A DNA stretch of 47,166 nt from Oscillospiraceae bacterium (lineage in GTDB: Bacteria > Bacillota > Clostridia > Oscillospirales > Oscillospiraceae). The position numbers and the translations under genes were made by a program. Below, piece after piece: positions 31,214-40,900 of this stretch. The notes below the pieces were generated by a model. It ran no database searches and had not been told where the DNA came from. It saw nothing but the letters and a program-made list of their open reading frames with translations. How positions within the stretch are numbered: the first letter of the stretch is position 1; each line of letters opens with the position of its first letter. Where the stretch lies: assembly GCA_017440525.1 (NCBI GenBank), contig JAFSHB010000069.1, positions 1 to 47,166 on the forward strand, given 5' to 3'.

Positions 31214-31696
31214 TCACAGCTCGATCTCGACCCAGTCTGCTTCGGGATATTCGACTACGACACAGTCGTTGTTGTAGGTACGCTCAGGCAGCACGATCAG
31301 CACATGGGCTTCGTCCAGATTCACGGGCAGAGCGGCCAAATGCCAGACACCTGCGTTCAGGCAGACAGCGGTGCCCTTGGGGACCAGGAAAGCTTCCGTC
31401 AGCTGAGGAACGGGATCCTTGGAGGCGGGAGCCACATGGAGCACCACATCGTCGTCCATAGCGACCACACCTTCACCGGTGTAGTTGTGATACTCAGCCA
31501 TAGTGACGATCATTTTCTCCGGCTTGTGGGTCAGCAGGGGAGAGAAGGTGATGGGCATCTGACCGGAAACGGGCAGGCGCGCCTGATCGGGATAGAAATC
31601 ACCGAGGCTGAAGCCCTCGGGGGTCAAGATCTTGCTGAAGGAGCCGTAGGGGCTGAAATTCTCGGCGGTGATGGGAACAGCTTTGATTTTTCTCAT
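31214..31696 (-). CDS. Ureidoglycolate lyase (AllA)-like protein
   Basis: 160 residues from the ATG at 31696 with AGGAGGG upstream. The cupin-like fold and motifs of the ureidoglycolate lyase family are visible: AENFSPYGSFSKIL at the start, then MIVTMAEYHNYTGEGVVAMDDDVVLHVAP near residue 65 and AFLVPKGTAVCLNAGVWHLAALPVN near residue 105. AllA splits ureidoglycolate to glyoxylate and urea in allantoin use. No other allantoin gene is in the window, and many clostridial members may act on other substrates. It is divergent from the acyl-CoA ligase operon and shares its regulatory gap. Confidence 0.75.
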   Translation of the reverse strand: MRKIKAVPITAENFSPYGSFSKILTPEGFSLGDFYPDQARLPVSGQMPITFSPLLTHKPEKMIVTMAEYHNYTGEGVVAMDDDVVLHVAPASKDPVPQLTEAFLVPKGTAVCLNAGVWHLAALPVNLDEAHVLIVLPERTYNNDCVVVEYPEADWVEIEL

Positions 31697-31777
31697 GGAA
31701 GATCCCTCCTAAAAGATTTGTGACTATATTATAAACGCAAGCCTGTCTGATTGCAACAAATTCTTTCATAATAAGGA

Positions 31778-31811
31778 TTGACTTTAGTGATTAAAAGTGA
31801 TAAACTATCAC
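31778..31811 (+). promoter_or_regulatory. Promoter and palindromic operator of the aryl-pyruvate operon
   Basis: -35 TTGACT (31778-31783), 17-nt spacer, -10 TAAACT (31801-31806). GTGATA-AAC-TATCAC (31797-31811) is a perfect palindrome covering the -10, with another GTGAT half-site just upstream. It is not the CRP or FadR spacing. Confidence 0.65.
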
Positions 31812-31842
31812 CATTATTGCAATGACACAAAGGAGATATGTC

Positions 31843-33477
31843 ATGGTCATTACAGAACTGTTGGAGCGCAATGCCAGATTGTACGGAGCTGAAGTTGCGC
31901 TTGTCGAGATCAACCCCTCCGAGGAGCGGGATAAGGCTGTCACATGGCAGGAATTCAATCTGATCGAAAATGCCGATCCCGATGCCTCTTACCGCAGAGA
32001 GCTGAGCTGGAAGGACTTTGACCGCAGAGCCAACCGATTTGCCAATCTGCTGCTCAGCCGCGGCTATCAGCCCGGGACGAAAGTGGCGATCTTGCTGATG
32101 AACTGCCTGGAATGGCTGCCGATCTATTTCGGTATCCTCAAGGCCGGCTGCATCGCTGTCCCCATGAATTATCGCTATTCTTCCGATGAGATCGAATACT
32201 GTCTGGATCTGGCGGATGTGGAGCTTTTGATCTTTGGACCTGAGTTCGTCAGCCGTATGGATGCGATCGCGGATAAGCTGGCAAATGTCAAGATGTTCTA
32301 TGTTGGGAAGAACGGTCCTGCCTACACGGAGGACTGCATGCGCCTGATGAACTTCTGCTCTTCCAATCCCCCTCCCATCATCATGGAGGAAGACGACCTT
32401 GCCGCGATCTATTTCTCCTCCGGCACCACAGGCTTCCCCAAGGCGATCTTGCATGACCACCGTGCGCTGATCTCATCCTGCCGGACAGAGCAGAATCATC
32501 ACAGTCAGAGCAGGGAGGATGTGTTCCTCTGCATCCCGCCGCTGTATCACACCGGTGCAAAGATGCACTGGTTCGGTTCTTTGCTGGCAGGCTCCAAGGC
32601 GGTGCTGCTGCGCGGCATCAAGCCGGAATGGATCCTCAGGGCCATCTCGGAGGAGAAGTGTACCATCGTCTGGCTTCTGGTACCGTGGGCACAGGATATG
32701 CTCGATGCCATCGATGACGGTCGCATCGACCTGAACGAATATATCCTTGGGCAGTGGCGGCTGATGCACATCGGTGCCCAGCCTGTGCCGCCCAGCCTGA
32801 TCAAGCGCTGGAAAAAGATCTTCCCGGACCATCAGTATGATACCAACTACGGTCTATCCGAATCCATCGGTCCCGGTTGTGTCCACCTGGGTGTTGAGAA
32901 CATCCATAAGGTCGGTGCGATCGGAAAGGCCGGCTATCTGTGGCAGACGAAGATCGTGTCTCCCTCCGGTGAGGAAGTGCCGCAGGGCGAAGTGGGCGAG
33001 CTGATCGTCAAGGGTCCCGGTGTGATGCGCTGCTACTATAAGAACAAGGAAGCTACAGATGAAGTCATCCGCGGCGACTGGCTCTATACCGGTGATATGG
33101 CGCGTATGGATGAAGACGGCTTCATCTATCTGGTCGATAGAAAAAAAGATGTCGTCATCTCCGGCGGTGAGAATCTCTATCCTGTCCAGATCGAGGACTT
33201 CCTGCGTGGGTTCGATAAGATCAAGGATGTGGCAGTCATCGGCCTGCCCCATGCAAGGCTTGGTGAGATCGCGGCTGCGATCATCGAGATCAGGGAAGGC
33301 ATCACCTGCACGGAAGAAGAGATCAATGCGTTCTGCGAGGGCATGCCCCGCTACAAGCGGCCTAAGAAGATCATCTTCGACAAAGTTCCCAGAAACCCCA
33401 CCGGCAAGATCGAAAAGCCTGTCCTGCGTGAGAAATACTGCCGCGGCCGTCTGGTCGAAGCCCAGATCACAGGTTAA
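31843..33477 (+). CDS. AMP-forming acyl-CoA ligase
   Basis: 544 residues; ATG at 31843 with AAAGGAG 7 nt upstream. The ANL-superfamily motifs are complete: YFSSGTTGFPKA (A3, near residue 188), YGLSESIG (A5), and LYTGDMARMDEDGFIYLVDRKKDVVISGGENLYPVQIE (A7-A10 region), with the catalytic Lys in NPTGKIEKPVL. It activates a carboxylic acid with ATP and CoA. Being first in an operon with indolepyruvate ferredoxin oxidoreductase and a phenylacetate-CoA ligase suggests an aryl or branched carboxylic acid as substrate, but medium/long-chain acids cannot be excluded. The next gene starts 17 nt after its stop. Confidence 0.88.
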   Translation: MVITELLERNARLYGAEVALVEINPSEERDKAVTWQEFNLIENADPDASYRRELSWKDFDRRANRFANLLLSRGYQPGTKVAILLMNCLEWLPIYFGILKAGCIAVPMNYRYSSDEIEYCLDLADVELLIFGPEFVSRMDAIADKLANVKMFYVGKNGPAYTEDCMRLMNFCSSNPPPIIMEEDDLAAIYFSSGTTGFPKAILHDHRALISSCRTEQNHHSQSREDVFLCIPPLYHTGAKMHWFGSLLAGSKAVLLRGIKPEWILRAISEEKCTIVWLLVPWAQDMLDAIDDGRIDLNEYILGQWRLMHIGAQPVPPSLIKRWKKIFPDHQYDTNYGLSESIGPGCVHLGVENIHKVGAIGKAGYLWQTKIVSPSGEEVPQGEVGELIVKGPGVMRCYYKNKEATDEVIRGDWLYTGDMARMDEDGFIYLVDRKKDVVISGGENLYPVQIEDFLRGFDKIKDVAVIGLPHARLGEIAAAIIEIREGITCTEEEINAFCEGMPRYKRPKKIIFDKVPRNPTGKIEKPVLREKYCRGRLVEAQITG

Positions 33478-33494
33478 AGAAAGAGGTAATACAT

Positions 33495-35225
33495 ATGAAA
33501 ACATTGATGCTCGGCAACGAAGCCGTTGCCAGAGGTTTATTTGAAGCAGGATGCGATTTCGTATCCAGTTACCCCGGCACGCCCAGCACGGAGATCACCG
33601 AAGCTGTGGCGAAGTATCCCGAAGTCTATGCCGAGTGGGCACCCAATGAGAAGGTCGCCATGGAGGCGGCGTTCGGTGCCTGCCTCTCCGGTAAGCGCAG
33701 CTTCTGCGGCATGAAGCATGTGGGCCTGAATGTGGCTGCCGACCCCTTGTTCACCATCGCCTATACCGGTGTCAATGCCGGTATGGTCATCGGCGTGGCA
33801 GATGATGCCGGTATGCATTCTTCCCAGAACGAGCAGGACAGCCGCCACTATGCCAGAGCGGCAAAGGTCCCTATGCTGGAGCCTTCCGATTCTGCCGAAG
33901 CGCTGGCATTTGCCAAGCTGGCCTATGAGATCTCCGAGGAATTCGACACTCCTGTTTTTATCAAGATGTGTACCCGTGTAGCACACTCCCAGAGCATCGT
34001 GGAGACGGGGGAGCGGGTGGAAGTCCGGAAAACATATGAGAAAGATCCCCAGAAGTATATCATGATGCCCGGCAATGCCAAGCGCCGCCATCCCATCGTG
34101 GAGGAGCGCACGCAGAAGCTGATCGCATGGGGCGAGACTGCACCTGTCAACCGCATCGAGGAAGGCGAAGATCATGCCTTCGGTATCATCACCTCTTCTA
34201 CTTCCTACCAATATGTCAAGGAGGTCTGCGGCGATAAGTATCCCGTTTTGAAGCTCGGCATGATCTGGCCTCTGGCCGACGGTCTGCTGACCAAGTTCGC
34301 GGCTTCTGTTGAAAAGGTCATCGTCGTGGAGGAGCTGGACAGCTTCATCGAGACCCGCTGCCATGAGCTGGGCCTCAATGTTGCAGGCAAAGACATCTTC
34401 CCCTGTATCGATGAGTTCTCTCAGAATCTGGTGGCAGATAAGCTCGGTGTCTATGCGCCTGTCTGCGGCGCGAAGCTGGATGATGTGATCCCGGCCCGTC
34501 CTCCTGTTATGTGTGCCGGCTGCCCCCACAGAGGCCTGTATTACACCCTTGCCAAGAACAAGGTCACGGCCATGGGCGACATCGGATGCTACACGCTGGG
34601 TGCTGTACCTCCTCTGGCCGCGCTGGACACCACCATCTGTATGGGTGCTTCTATCTCGGGCCTCCACGGCTTCACCAAGGCAGGCGGCGGCAAGGCTGTT
34701 GCTGTCATTGGCGACTCCACCTTTATGCACTCCGGTGTGACAGGTCTGATAAACGCCGCTTACAATGAGTCCAATTCCACCATCATCATCGTAGATAACT
34801 CTATCACCGGCATGACCGGTCATCAGCAGAACCCCACCACCGGCTTCAACCTCAAGGGCGACCCCTGCACCAAGATCGATCTGGAGACCCTCTGTAGGGC
34901 TGTGGGCATCCGCCGCGTCCGTGTGGTCGATCCCTATGATCTGGCCCAGTGCGATGCCGCATTGAAGGAAGAACTGGCGGCGGACGAGCCCTCTGTCATC
35001 ATCTCCCGCCGTCCCTGTGCACTGCTCAAGTATGTCAAGCATAATAAACCGCTGGAAGTGGATCCCGACAAGTGCAAGAGCTGCAAGATGTGTATGAAGA
35101 TCGGATGCCCTGCCATCAGCATGGTCGATGGTAAGGCTGTCGTGGATAACACCCTCTGCACCGGCTGCGGCGTTTGTGCCCAGCTTTGCAAATTTGATGC
35201 CCTGAAGGCGCCCCAGGAGGTCTGA
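33495..35225 (+). CDS. iorA: Indolepyruvate:ferredoxin oxidoreductase, alpha subunit
   Basis: 576 residues. The N-terminal part carries pyruvate-ferredoxin-oxidoreductase-like domains (FVSSYPGTPSTEITEAVA; GMKHVGLNVAADPL), then a thiamine-diphosphate domain near residues 360-440 (MCAGCPHRG; MGDIGCYTLG; IGDSTFMHSG) and C-terminal ferredoxin-type clusters (CKSCKMCMKIGCP and CTGCGVCAQLCK). With IorB it oxidises aryl pyruvates made from tryptophan, phenylalanine and tyrosine to aryl-acetyl-CoA plus CO2, reducing ferredoxin. It is followed by iorB after 2 nt. Confidence 0.96.
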   Translation: MKTLMLGNEAVARGLFEAGCDFVSSYPGTPSTEITEAVAKYPEVYAEWAPNEKVAMEAAFGACLSGKRSFCGMKHVGLNVAADPLFTIAYTGVNAGMVIGVADDAGMHSSQNEQDSRHYARAAKVPMLEPSDSAEALAFAKLAYEISEEFDTPVFIKMCTRVAHSQSIVETGERVEVRKTYEKDPQKYIMMPGNAKRRHPIVEERTQKLIAWGETAPVNRIEEGEDHAFGIITSSTSYQYVKEVCGDKYPVLKLGMIWPLADGLLTKFAASVEKVIVVEELDSFIETRCHELGLNVAGKDIFPCIDEFSQNLVADKLGVYAPVCGAKLDDVIPARPPVMCAGCPHRGLYYTLAKNKVTAMGDIGCYTLGAVPPLAALDTTICMGASISGLHGFTKAGGGKAVAVIGDSTFMHSGVTGLINAAYNESNSTIIIVDNSITGMTGHQQNPTTGFNLKGDPCTKIDLETLCRAVGIRRVRVVDPYDLAQCDAALKEELAADEPSVIISRRPCALLKYVKHNKPLEVDPDKCKSCKMCMKIGCPAISMVDGKAVVDNTLCTGCGVCAQLCKFDALKAPQEV

Positions 35226-35227
35226 AC

Positions 35228-35800
35228 ATGAAAACGAAGAATATTATGATCGTCGGTGTCGGCGGGCAGGGAAGTTTGCTGGCATCCAAGCTCCTTGGCA
35301 AGCTCCTGCTCACCAAGGGCTATGATATCAAGGTCTCTGAGGTCCATGGTATGAGCCAGCGTGGCGGCAGTGTGGTCACCTATGTCCGTTTCGGCGATAA
35401 GGTCTATTCTCCCGTGATCGACAAGGGCGAGGCCGACTATATCGTTTCCTTCGAGCTTCTGGAGGCTGCCCGCTATACGGAGTTCCTGAAGCCCGGCGGT
35501 AAGATCGTTACCAATACCCAGCAGATCAACCCCATGCCTGTGATCACCGGTGCTGCGGAGTATCCCGCAGATCTTGTTAAGAAGATGCAGGCAGCCGGGA
35601 TCGATGTGGATGCCTTCGATGCTCTGAAGCTGGCGGAGGAGGCAGGTTCCTCCAAGGCTGTCAACATCGTTTTGATGGGACATCTGTCCAAAAATTTTGA
35701 CTTCACCATGGAAGAGTGGATGCAGGCCATCGAATCCAGCGTGCCTGCTAAATTCCTGGAACTGAATAAAAAAGCATTTATGCTGGGCAGAGATGCCTGA
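35228..35800 (+). CDS. iorB: Indolepyruvate:ferredoxin oxidoreductase, beta subunit
   Basis: 190 residues, normal length. It is the POR gamma-type domain: IMIVGVGGQGSLLASKLLGKLLL at the N-terminus and VSEVHGMSQRGGSVVTYVRFG near residue 35 are diagnostic. It binds IorA to form the oxidoreductase. GGAGGT at the end of iorA serves as the ribosome site, and the spacing of 2 nt shows coupling. The stop is 16 nt before the phenylacetate-CoA ligase gene. Confidence 0.95.
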   Translation: MKTKNIMIVGVGGQGSLLASKLLGKLLLTKGYDIKVSEVHGMSQRGGSVVTYVRFGDKVYSPVIDKGEADYIVSFELLEAARYTEFLKPGGKIVTNTQQINPMPVITGAAEYPADLVKKMQAAGIDVDAFDALKLAEEAGSSKAVNIVLMGHLSKNFDFTMEEWMQAIESSVPAKFLELNKKAFMLGRDA

Positions 35801-35816
35801 GTTAGGAGTGAACATT

Positions 35817-37115
35817 ATGTCCAATTATTATCAGAAAGAGATCGAAACTGCCTCACGGGAGGAGATGCTGGCCCTGCAGAACGAGCGTCTCGTCAAGCAG
35901 GTGCAGCATGTTTGGGACAATGTCTCTTACTACCGCAAGAAGATGGAGGAAAAAGGTCTGACCCCTGCGGATATCCAGGGGCTCGAGGATCTGCATAAGC
36001 TGCCGTTCCTCTCCAAGGATGATCTGCGAGAAGCCTATCCTTATGGACTTCTCGGTGCGCCCCTCAAGGACTGCGTCCGTATCCACTCCACTTCCGGCAC
36101 GACCGGCAAGCGTGTCGTGGCATTCTATACCCAGCACGATGTGGATCTGTGGGAAGAATGCTGTGCCCGTGCCATCGTGGCCGCAGGCGGCACCGATGAG
36201 GACGTGTGCCAGATCGCCTATGGATATGGCTTGTTCACCGGCGGCAGCGGCATGCACGGCGGTTCACACAAGGTCGGCTGTCTGACGCTCCCCATGTCCT
36301 CCGGCAATACGGACCGTCAGCTGCAATTCATGACAGACCTTGGCGCGACCATCCTTTGCTGCACACCTTCCTATGCTCTGTATCTGGCCGAGAGCATCCA
36401 TGAACGCGGTCTCCGCGATCAGATCACGCTGAAAGCGGGCATCTTCGGCGCGGAAGCATGGAGCGAGGAGATGCGCCATGAGATCGAGAAGCAGCTTGGG
36501 ATCAAGGCTTACGATATCTATGGCCTGACTGAGACCTCCGGCCCCGGTGTTGCGTTTGAATGTTCCGAGCAGACCGGTATGCACATCAATGAAGACCACT
36601 TTATCCCTGAGATCATCGACCCCGAGACAGGAGAGGTCCTGCCTGAGGGCAGCAAGGGCGAGCTTGTCTTTACTTCCATCACCAAGGAAGGCTTCCCGCT
36701 GCTGCGCTACCGCACCAAGGATATTTGCATCCTGACTCGTGAGAAGTGCTCCTGCGGCCGTACCCTTGTCAAGATGTCTAAGCCTATGGGCAGAAGCGAT
36801 GATATGCTGATCGTCAAGGGCGTCAATGTGTTCCCGTCTCAGATCGAAGCGGTGCTTCTGGAGCAGGGCTATCCTGCCAACTATCAGATCATCGTCGATC
36901 GTGTCAAGCATTCCGATACGCTGGAGGTCCAGGTCGAGATGACCCCCGAGAACTTCTCCGATTCGCTGGCGAAGATCAACGAGATGGAAAAGTCTCTGAT
37001 CGATGCGCTCAAGACCATGCTCGGCATCTATGCCAAGGTCAAGCTGGTGGCGCCCAAGTCCATCGCCAGAAGTGAGGGTAAGGCTGTCCGTATCATCGAT
37101 AAGAGAAAGATCTAA
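35817..37115 (+). CDS. paaK: Phenylacetate-CoA ligase family
   Basis: 432 residues from the ATG at 35817 (TAGGAGTG upstream; a GTG-type start at 35793 would overlap iorB). PaaK-type motifs: RIHSTSGTTGKRVVAFYT near residue 90, YGFFTGG-like AYGYGLFTGGSGMHGG, DIYGLTETSGPGVAFEC and GRSDDMLIVKGVNVFPSQIEAVL. It links aryl acetates to CoA, or in the reverse direction could gain ATP from aryl-acetyl-CoA. iorAB-paaK-ACT clusters occur in many archaea and anaerobic bacteria, which supports the aryl role. Confidence 0.93.
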   Translation: MSNYYQKEIETASREEMLALQNERLVKQVQHVWDNVSYYRKKMEEKGLTPADIQGLEDLHKLPFLSKDDLREAYPYGLLGAPLKDCVRIHSTSGTTGKRVVAFYTQHDVDLWEECCARAIVAAGGTDEDVCQIAYGYGLFTGGSGMHGGSHKVGCLTLPMSSGNTDRQLQFMTDLGATILCCTPSYALYLAESIHERGLRDQITLKAGIFGAEAWSEEMRHEIEKQLGIKAYDIYGLTETSGPGVAFECSEQTGMHINEDHFIPEIIDPETGEVLPEGSKGELVFTSITKEGFPLLRYRTKDICILTREKCSCGRTLVKMSKPMGRSDDMLIVKGVNVFPSQIEAVLLEQGYPANYQIIVDRVKHSDTLEVQVEMTPENFSDSLAKINEMEKSLIDALKTMLGIYAKVKLVAPKSIARSEGKAVRIIDKRKI

Positions 37116-37127
37116 GGAGGTAATACT

Positions 37128-37559
37128 ATGAGCGTGCATCAGATCTCTGTATTTTTGGAAAACCGAGCCGGTCAGCTGGCTGAGATCACCAAGGATGTTG
37201 CCGATGCCGGCATCGATCTGCGGGCCATCTCCATTGCTGAAACTGCCGACTACGGTGTGCTCCGCATGATCGTAGACGATGCGGAAAAGGCGACTTCCAT
37301 CCTGCTCTCCCACGGCTATATCCTTTCCATGACCCCTGTGGTGGTCGTGGCCGTACCCGATGCTCCCGGCGGTCTGGCACCTGTTCTGGGCATTCTGGCT
37401 GAAGGCGATATCGATATCGAGTACATGTATTCTCTCTTTACCCACAAAGAAGGCAAGGCCTATATGGTATTCCGTGTCGCTGACGAAGAGAAGTTCATTT
37501 CGCTCCTTGCGCAGCACGGCATGAGCCCCGCCGAAAAAGCCGAACTGGATCTGAAATAA
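37128..37559 (+). CDS. Tandem ACT-domain protein
   Basis: 143 residues with two ACT domains: residues 3-70 (HQISVFLENRAGQLAEITKDVADAGIDLRAISIAE) and 72-140 (GGLAPVLGILAEGDIDIEYMYSLF). ACT domains bind amino acids and control enzymes. This one follows paaK after 12 nt, with AAGGAGG upstream, as in other iorAB-paaK clusters, so it probably senses an aromatic amino acid to adjust the pathway. Last gene of the operon. Confidence 0.9.
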   Translation: MSVHQISVFLENRAGQLAEITKDVADAGIDLRAISIAETADYGVLRMIVDDAEKATSILLSHGYILSMTPVVVVAVPDAPGGLAPVLGILAEGDIDIEYMYSLFTHKEGKAYMVFRVADEEKFISLLAQHGMSPAEKAELDLK

Positions 37560-37563
37560 TGAC

Positions 37564-37598
37564 AAAGCCGCCTGCTGTTCAAACAGCAGGCGGCTTTT
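37564..37598 (+). terminator. Terminator of the aryl-pyruvate operon
   Basis: 14-16-bp stem (37564-37579 with 37582-37597), then TTTTCTGC. The mobile-element remnant starts within about 10 bp of it. Confidence 0.92.
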
Positions 37599-37606
37599 CT
37601 GCATAT

Positions 37607-37995
37607 GGAGATCGGCTTATCCCGGTGCAGATGGAGCTCAAAATACGAAAGACACCGGGGATCGTTTGTATGTGGCGGCGTCCATGACAAAATAGAAGCC
37701 GTCGTCTTTGGCAACACGCAGTCTATCAGACATATTTACGAAAAGATAAGCATTTTTTGAAATATGTGCCAGACGGTTTTTTGAACGAAGCGCAAAAACA
37801 GGCAAAGCCTCTGAGACGCGTGATAATGTAAAGCAATGGCATTATTTTTTATTCCGTGAATATGGAGAAAAAACGGCAACACCTTATCGTGTTACCGTTA
37901 ATATCAAAGAAAAGACAGAAGGACATTTTGTTTATAGCTTCAATGCCGAAAAAACAGAAGAAAACCGCAGCATCCGGCGGACTTTACATGCCGAC
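37607..37995 (+). pseudogene. Frameshifted 5' remnant of a phage/ICE polyvalent protein gene
   Basis: Protein-like stretches change frame several times: GDRLIPVQMELK (from 37607), DTGDRLYVAASMTK, then IEAVVFGNTQSIRHIYEK (to about 37745), then DKHFLKYVPDGFLNEAQKQA (from 37742), then RDNVKQWHYFLFREYGEKTATPYRV and VYSFNAEKTEENRS in the frame that continues downstream. Several of the shifts fall near A or T runs. These phrases fit the domain that I recall from large polyvalent proteins of gut Firmicute prophages and ICEs. The part is decayed and not translatable as one protein. Confidence 0.65.
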
Positions 37996-40900
37996 GTGAC
38001 CTCGTCCAAAACAGACGGTGGCAATGCTACGATCTTCGATCCTACTGTACCACAAACAGCCCGGACTGTCAACGGGGATAATATGGCAGAAACAGACGAT
38101 GTTCAATGGGCGGGGAATATGCCTGCAGAGGCTGAGACTGTTGATGCCATGGAGCAGCTGCGGCGGGACTATGCCGAGGGAAAGATCACCGATGAGGAAT
38201 TTGACGAGGCCATGGAGATCATCCGGCAGGAGGAAAGTGCCGCCGGGGAAAGCATGGTCGAGGGTGTCCGGTGGGCAGGCAATGAAACGCAGGAGAACGG
38301 ATCGCCGCGTCGCTCCGCTCCTCGCGATGACAGCGGTGTAAAGACTGTTGCTGAGAACAATAATACCGAAACGGAGGATATGACATATGGAGAACAGCAA
38401 AATCAGGGTGAGAGTAGTAGCGCACGATGGGACGACGCTGGGCGTACCGATGGAAACTCTGACAGAAGTGAAAAGCGAAATGCGGGAGCGGCAGTCATAC
38501 GAAGATCAGAAGAAGCGCGTCGGGTCCAGTCTAATGTCAAGGCTCAGGGAGGCAGCAGAACAAGCCTAAGAAAGCTGGGGCTGAGTGTTGGCAGCGAAGA
38601 AGAAAGCGTGCAGTTGGTCACAAGAGAAGCCTACACTCCGGCGTTGGAAGAGGCACAGAGACTTGCCGATGCAGAAGGCTTACGGCTTGTGCCGGTGGTC
38701 GGAAGCCTGTATGTTTACGACCAAAGAGGTGTAGAGAGACGCGTTGCAGCTGTGATCGAGAATGGTACGATCTATGTGCAGGCAGACAGCTTCATGCAGG
38801 ATGTTGTTGCGGAGGTCAAACATGAGATCTACCACCACAAAGCAAACCAAGATCCGAAATTGACGGAACGAATTGCCCAGTACATTATGGGCAAGTACAG
38901 CGAGGCAGAGGTACAGGCACTGTATGAGCGGTACTACGACCTGTATTATAAGACATTTGATGCCAGAATGACTGACGAAGAGATCGAGAATGCGATCTGG
39001 GATGAAATGCTGGCGGATGCCTATGGAGAGCTGCAACGGTATTCGGACTCCTATGGCACTACCGAATGGACAGAGGCTGTCCGCAATATGGTGGAACGGA
39101 CAGAAACAAAAAACACCGCCGAAGGCGGTGAAGCAAGAATGTCCGCAGAAGTTGACCCGTACAGCTATGAAGAGCTTGTACAAAAGCCACCAATCGATGT
39201 TACTGTGATCAGCGACAGGGAAATTCCGACAAGAGGAAAAAAGGTCAAGTCGCAGGAAATCGCAAACATTGGTCGAAATAAGGCGGCGATTTTATACAAC
39301 GATGTAAGAGGAACGCAAAGGTATGTCTATATCGAAGATTTAGGCGGAAATGTTCTTGTGCCAAAAAAAGGATTTGAACATGGTATACAAGGGAATAAAA
39401 CAAACAGCAGCACAATGCGTACTGCTGAAGTGACATATGATCTTGTAGATATTTTGCGAAACTCCATCGTAGTAAATGAGCTTGAGGCAAGACAAGGGGA
39501 TGACTGCGATTACAGCTATATCCTGTTTGGCTATGCGATGAATGAAGCCGGAGACGAGTACATAGTAAAAAGCACCGTCAACCATTATTCGGACAACAAG
39601 TCCGTGGTTGACAGTGTTGAGATCTATGATGTTCTCAAAGGCTCCAAGGCAAAAAATGTGGAGGCCAAAGTGATAGGCAGCCACACCGGCAAGCCGGCGG
39701 CCCGTGTCCTCAATGCATTGGACTCCACTACTGTCAGTGTAGCAGAATTACTGGAAGCTGTCAAGGAGAATTACCCTGAATTGTTGCCGGATGGTGTGAG
39801 AGAACATTTTGGTATTCAAAATGCACCAAAGGAAGCTACGGCAAGGTTTTCCTATGGTGGAAAAAATGCGCGGACTGCGGATGAAGCCTCTTTGCAGATG
39901 GCCAAAGATATGCTGGACATGGATGTGAGCATGGAGGAGATCCTGCGGACGACAGGCTGGTATCAGGGTCGTGACGGCAAGTGGCGGTTTGAAACGGAGC
40001 GGGCAGAAACAAAAAACACCGCCGATGGCGGTGTGGCAAGAGTGTCCGCGGCAGAGGATAATTCCTATACGGGGAGAAATATGTCGGAAGATTCCGAGAT
40101 TTACAGTTATGATTTCCTTGTGTCTCAGCCGGATATGCAAACAGTTATACTGCCTGAGGTTGATGCTGTACGAGATGACAATAAGCGAGTAGATACTGCA
40201 AAAGTCATAAATGCAGGAATAAAAAATGCAGTTGCTGTAGGTGAGGAGCAGGAAGGAAAGGTCTTTGTTACAAATGCCTATACAGGAAGGCGGCTGCGTG
40301 TTACCTCAAACAGCATAAGGCATGGATTGAACGGCAATACCAACAGAGTTTTAACAAATGCTCGTCTGGGGGCTGTGGTTGGCAATGTTCTTCAAAATGC
40401 AATTCCCATCAATGCTATGTATAATAAAGCGGATGGAGTGACCGGGACTTATGCAATGGCTGCGTATGCAACAGATAGCAAAAATCGAGAGTTTGTTGCA
40501 GTCATCACAGTAGAGCAGAGAACAGGAGAAGTTGTGTCTGTCGAGGCATATGATATGCTTCACGCATTGAGCGGAAGACAAAAAAGAAACGACAGCCAGG
40601 CGGACACGAAGTCCCAGAGCATTCACTCTATCAAGGCTGCCGATATTATTAGTATATCCGATTTTCTGGAGATTGTCAATGCAACACATCAGAGCATTTT
40701 GTCTCAAGATGTTTTGGAACATTTGGGAGAAAAACGTGATCCAGATGGATACTATGCAGATCGGGTAAAATTCTCCATGGCTACGGAAGAAACAGATGCG
40801 CTACCGGCTAAGGCACAGAGCTACCTGCGCCGGGTGGAGCGGGATTTGGTAGAGACCATCGGTACGCAGATGGAGCTCTCGTTCATGCAACGGCGCGGGG

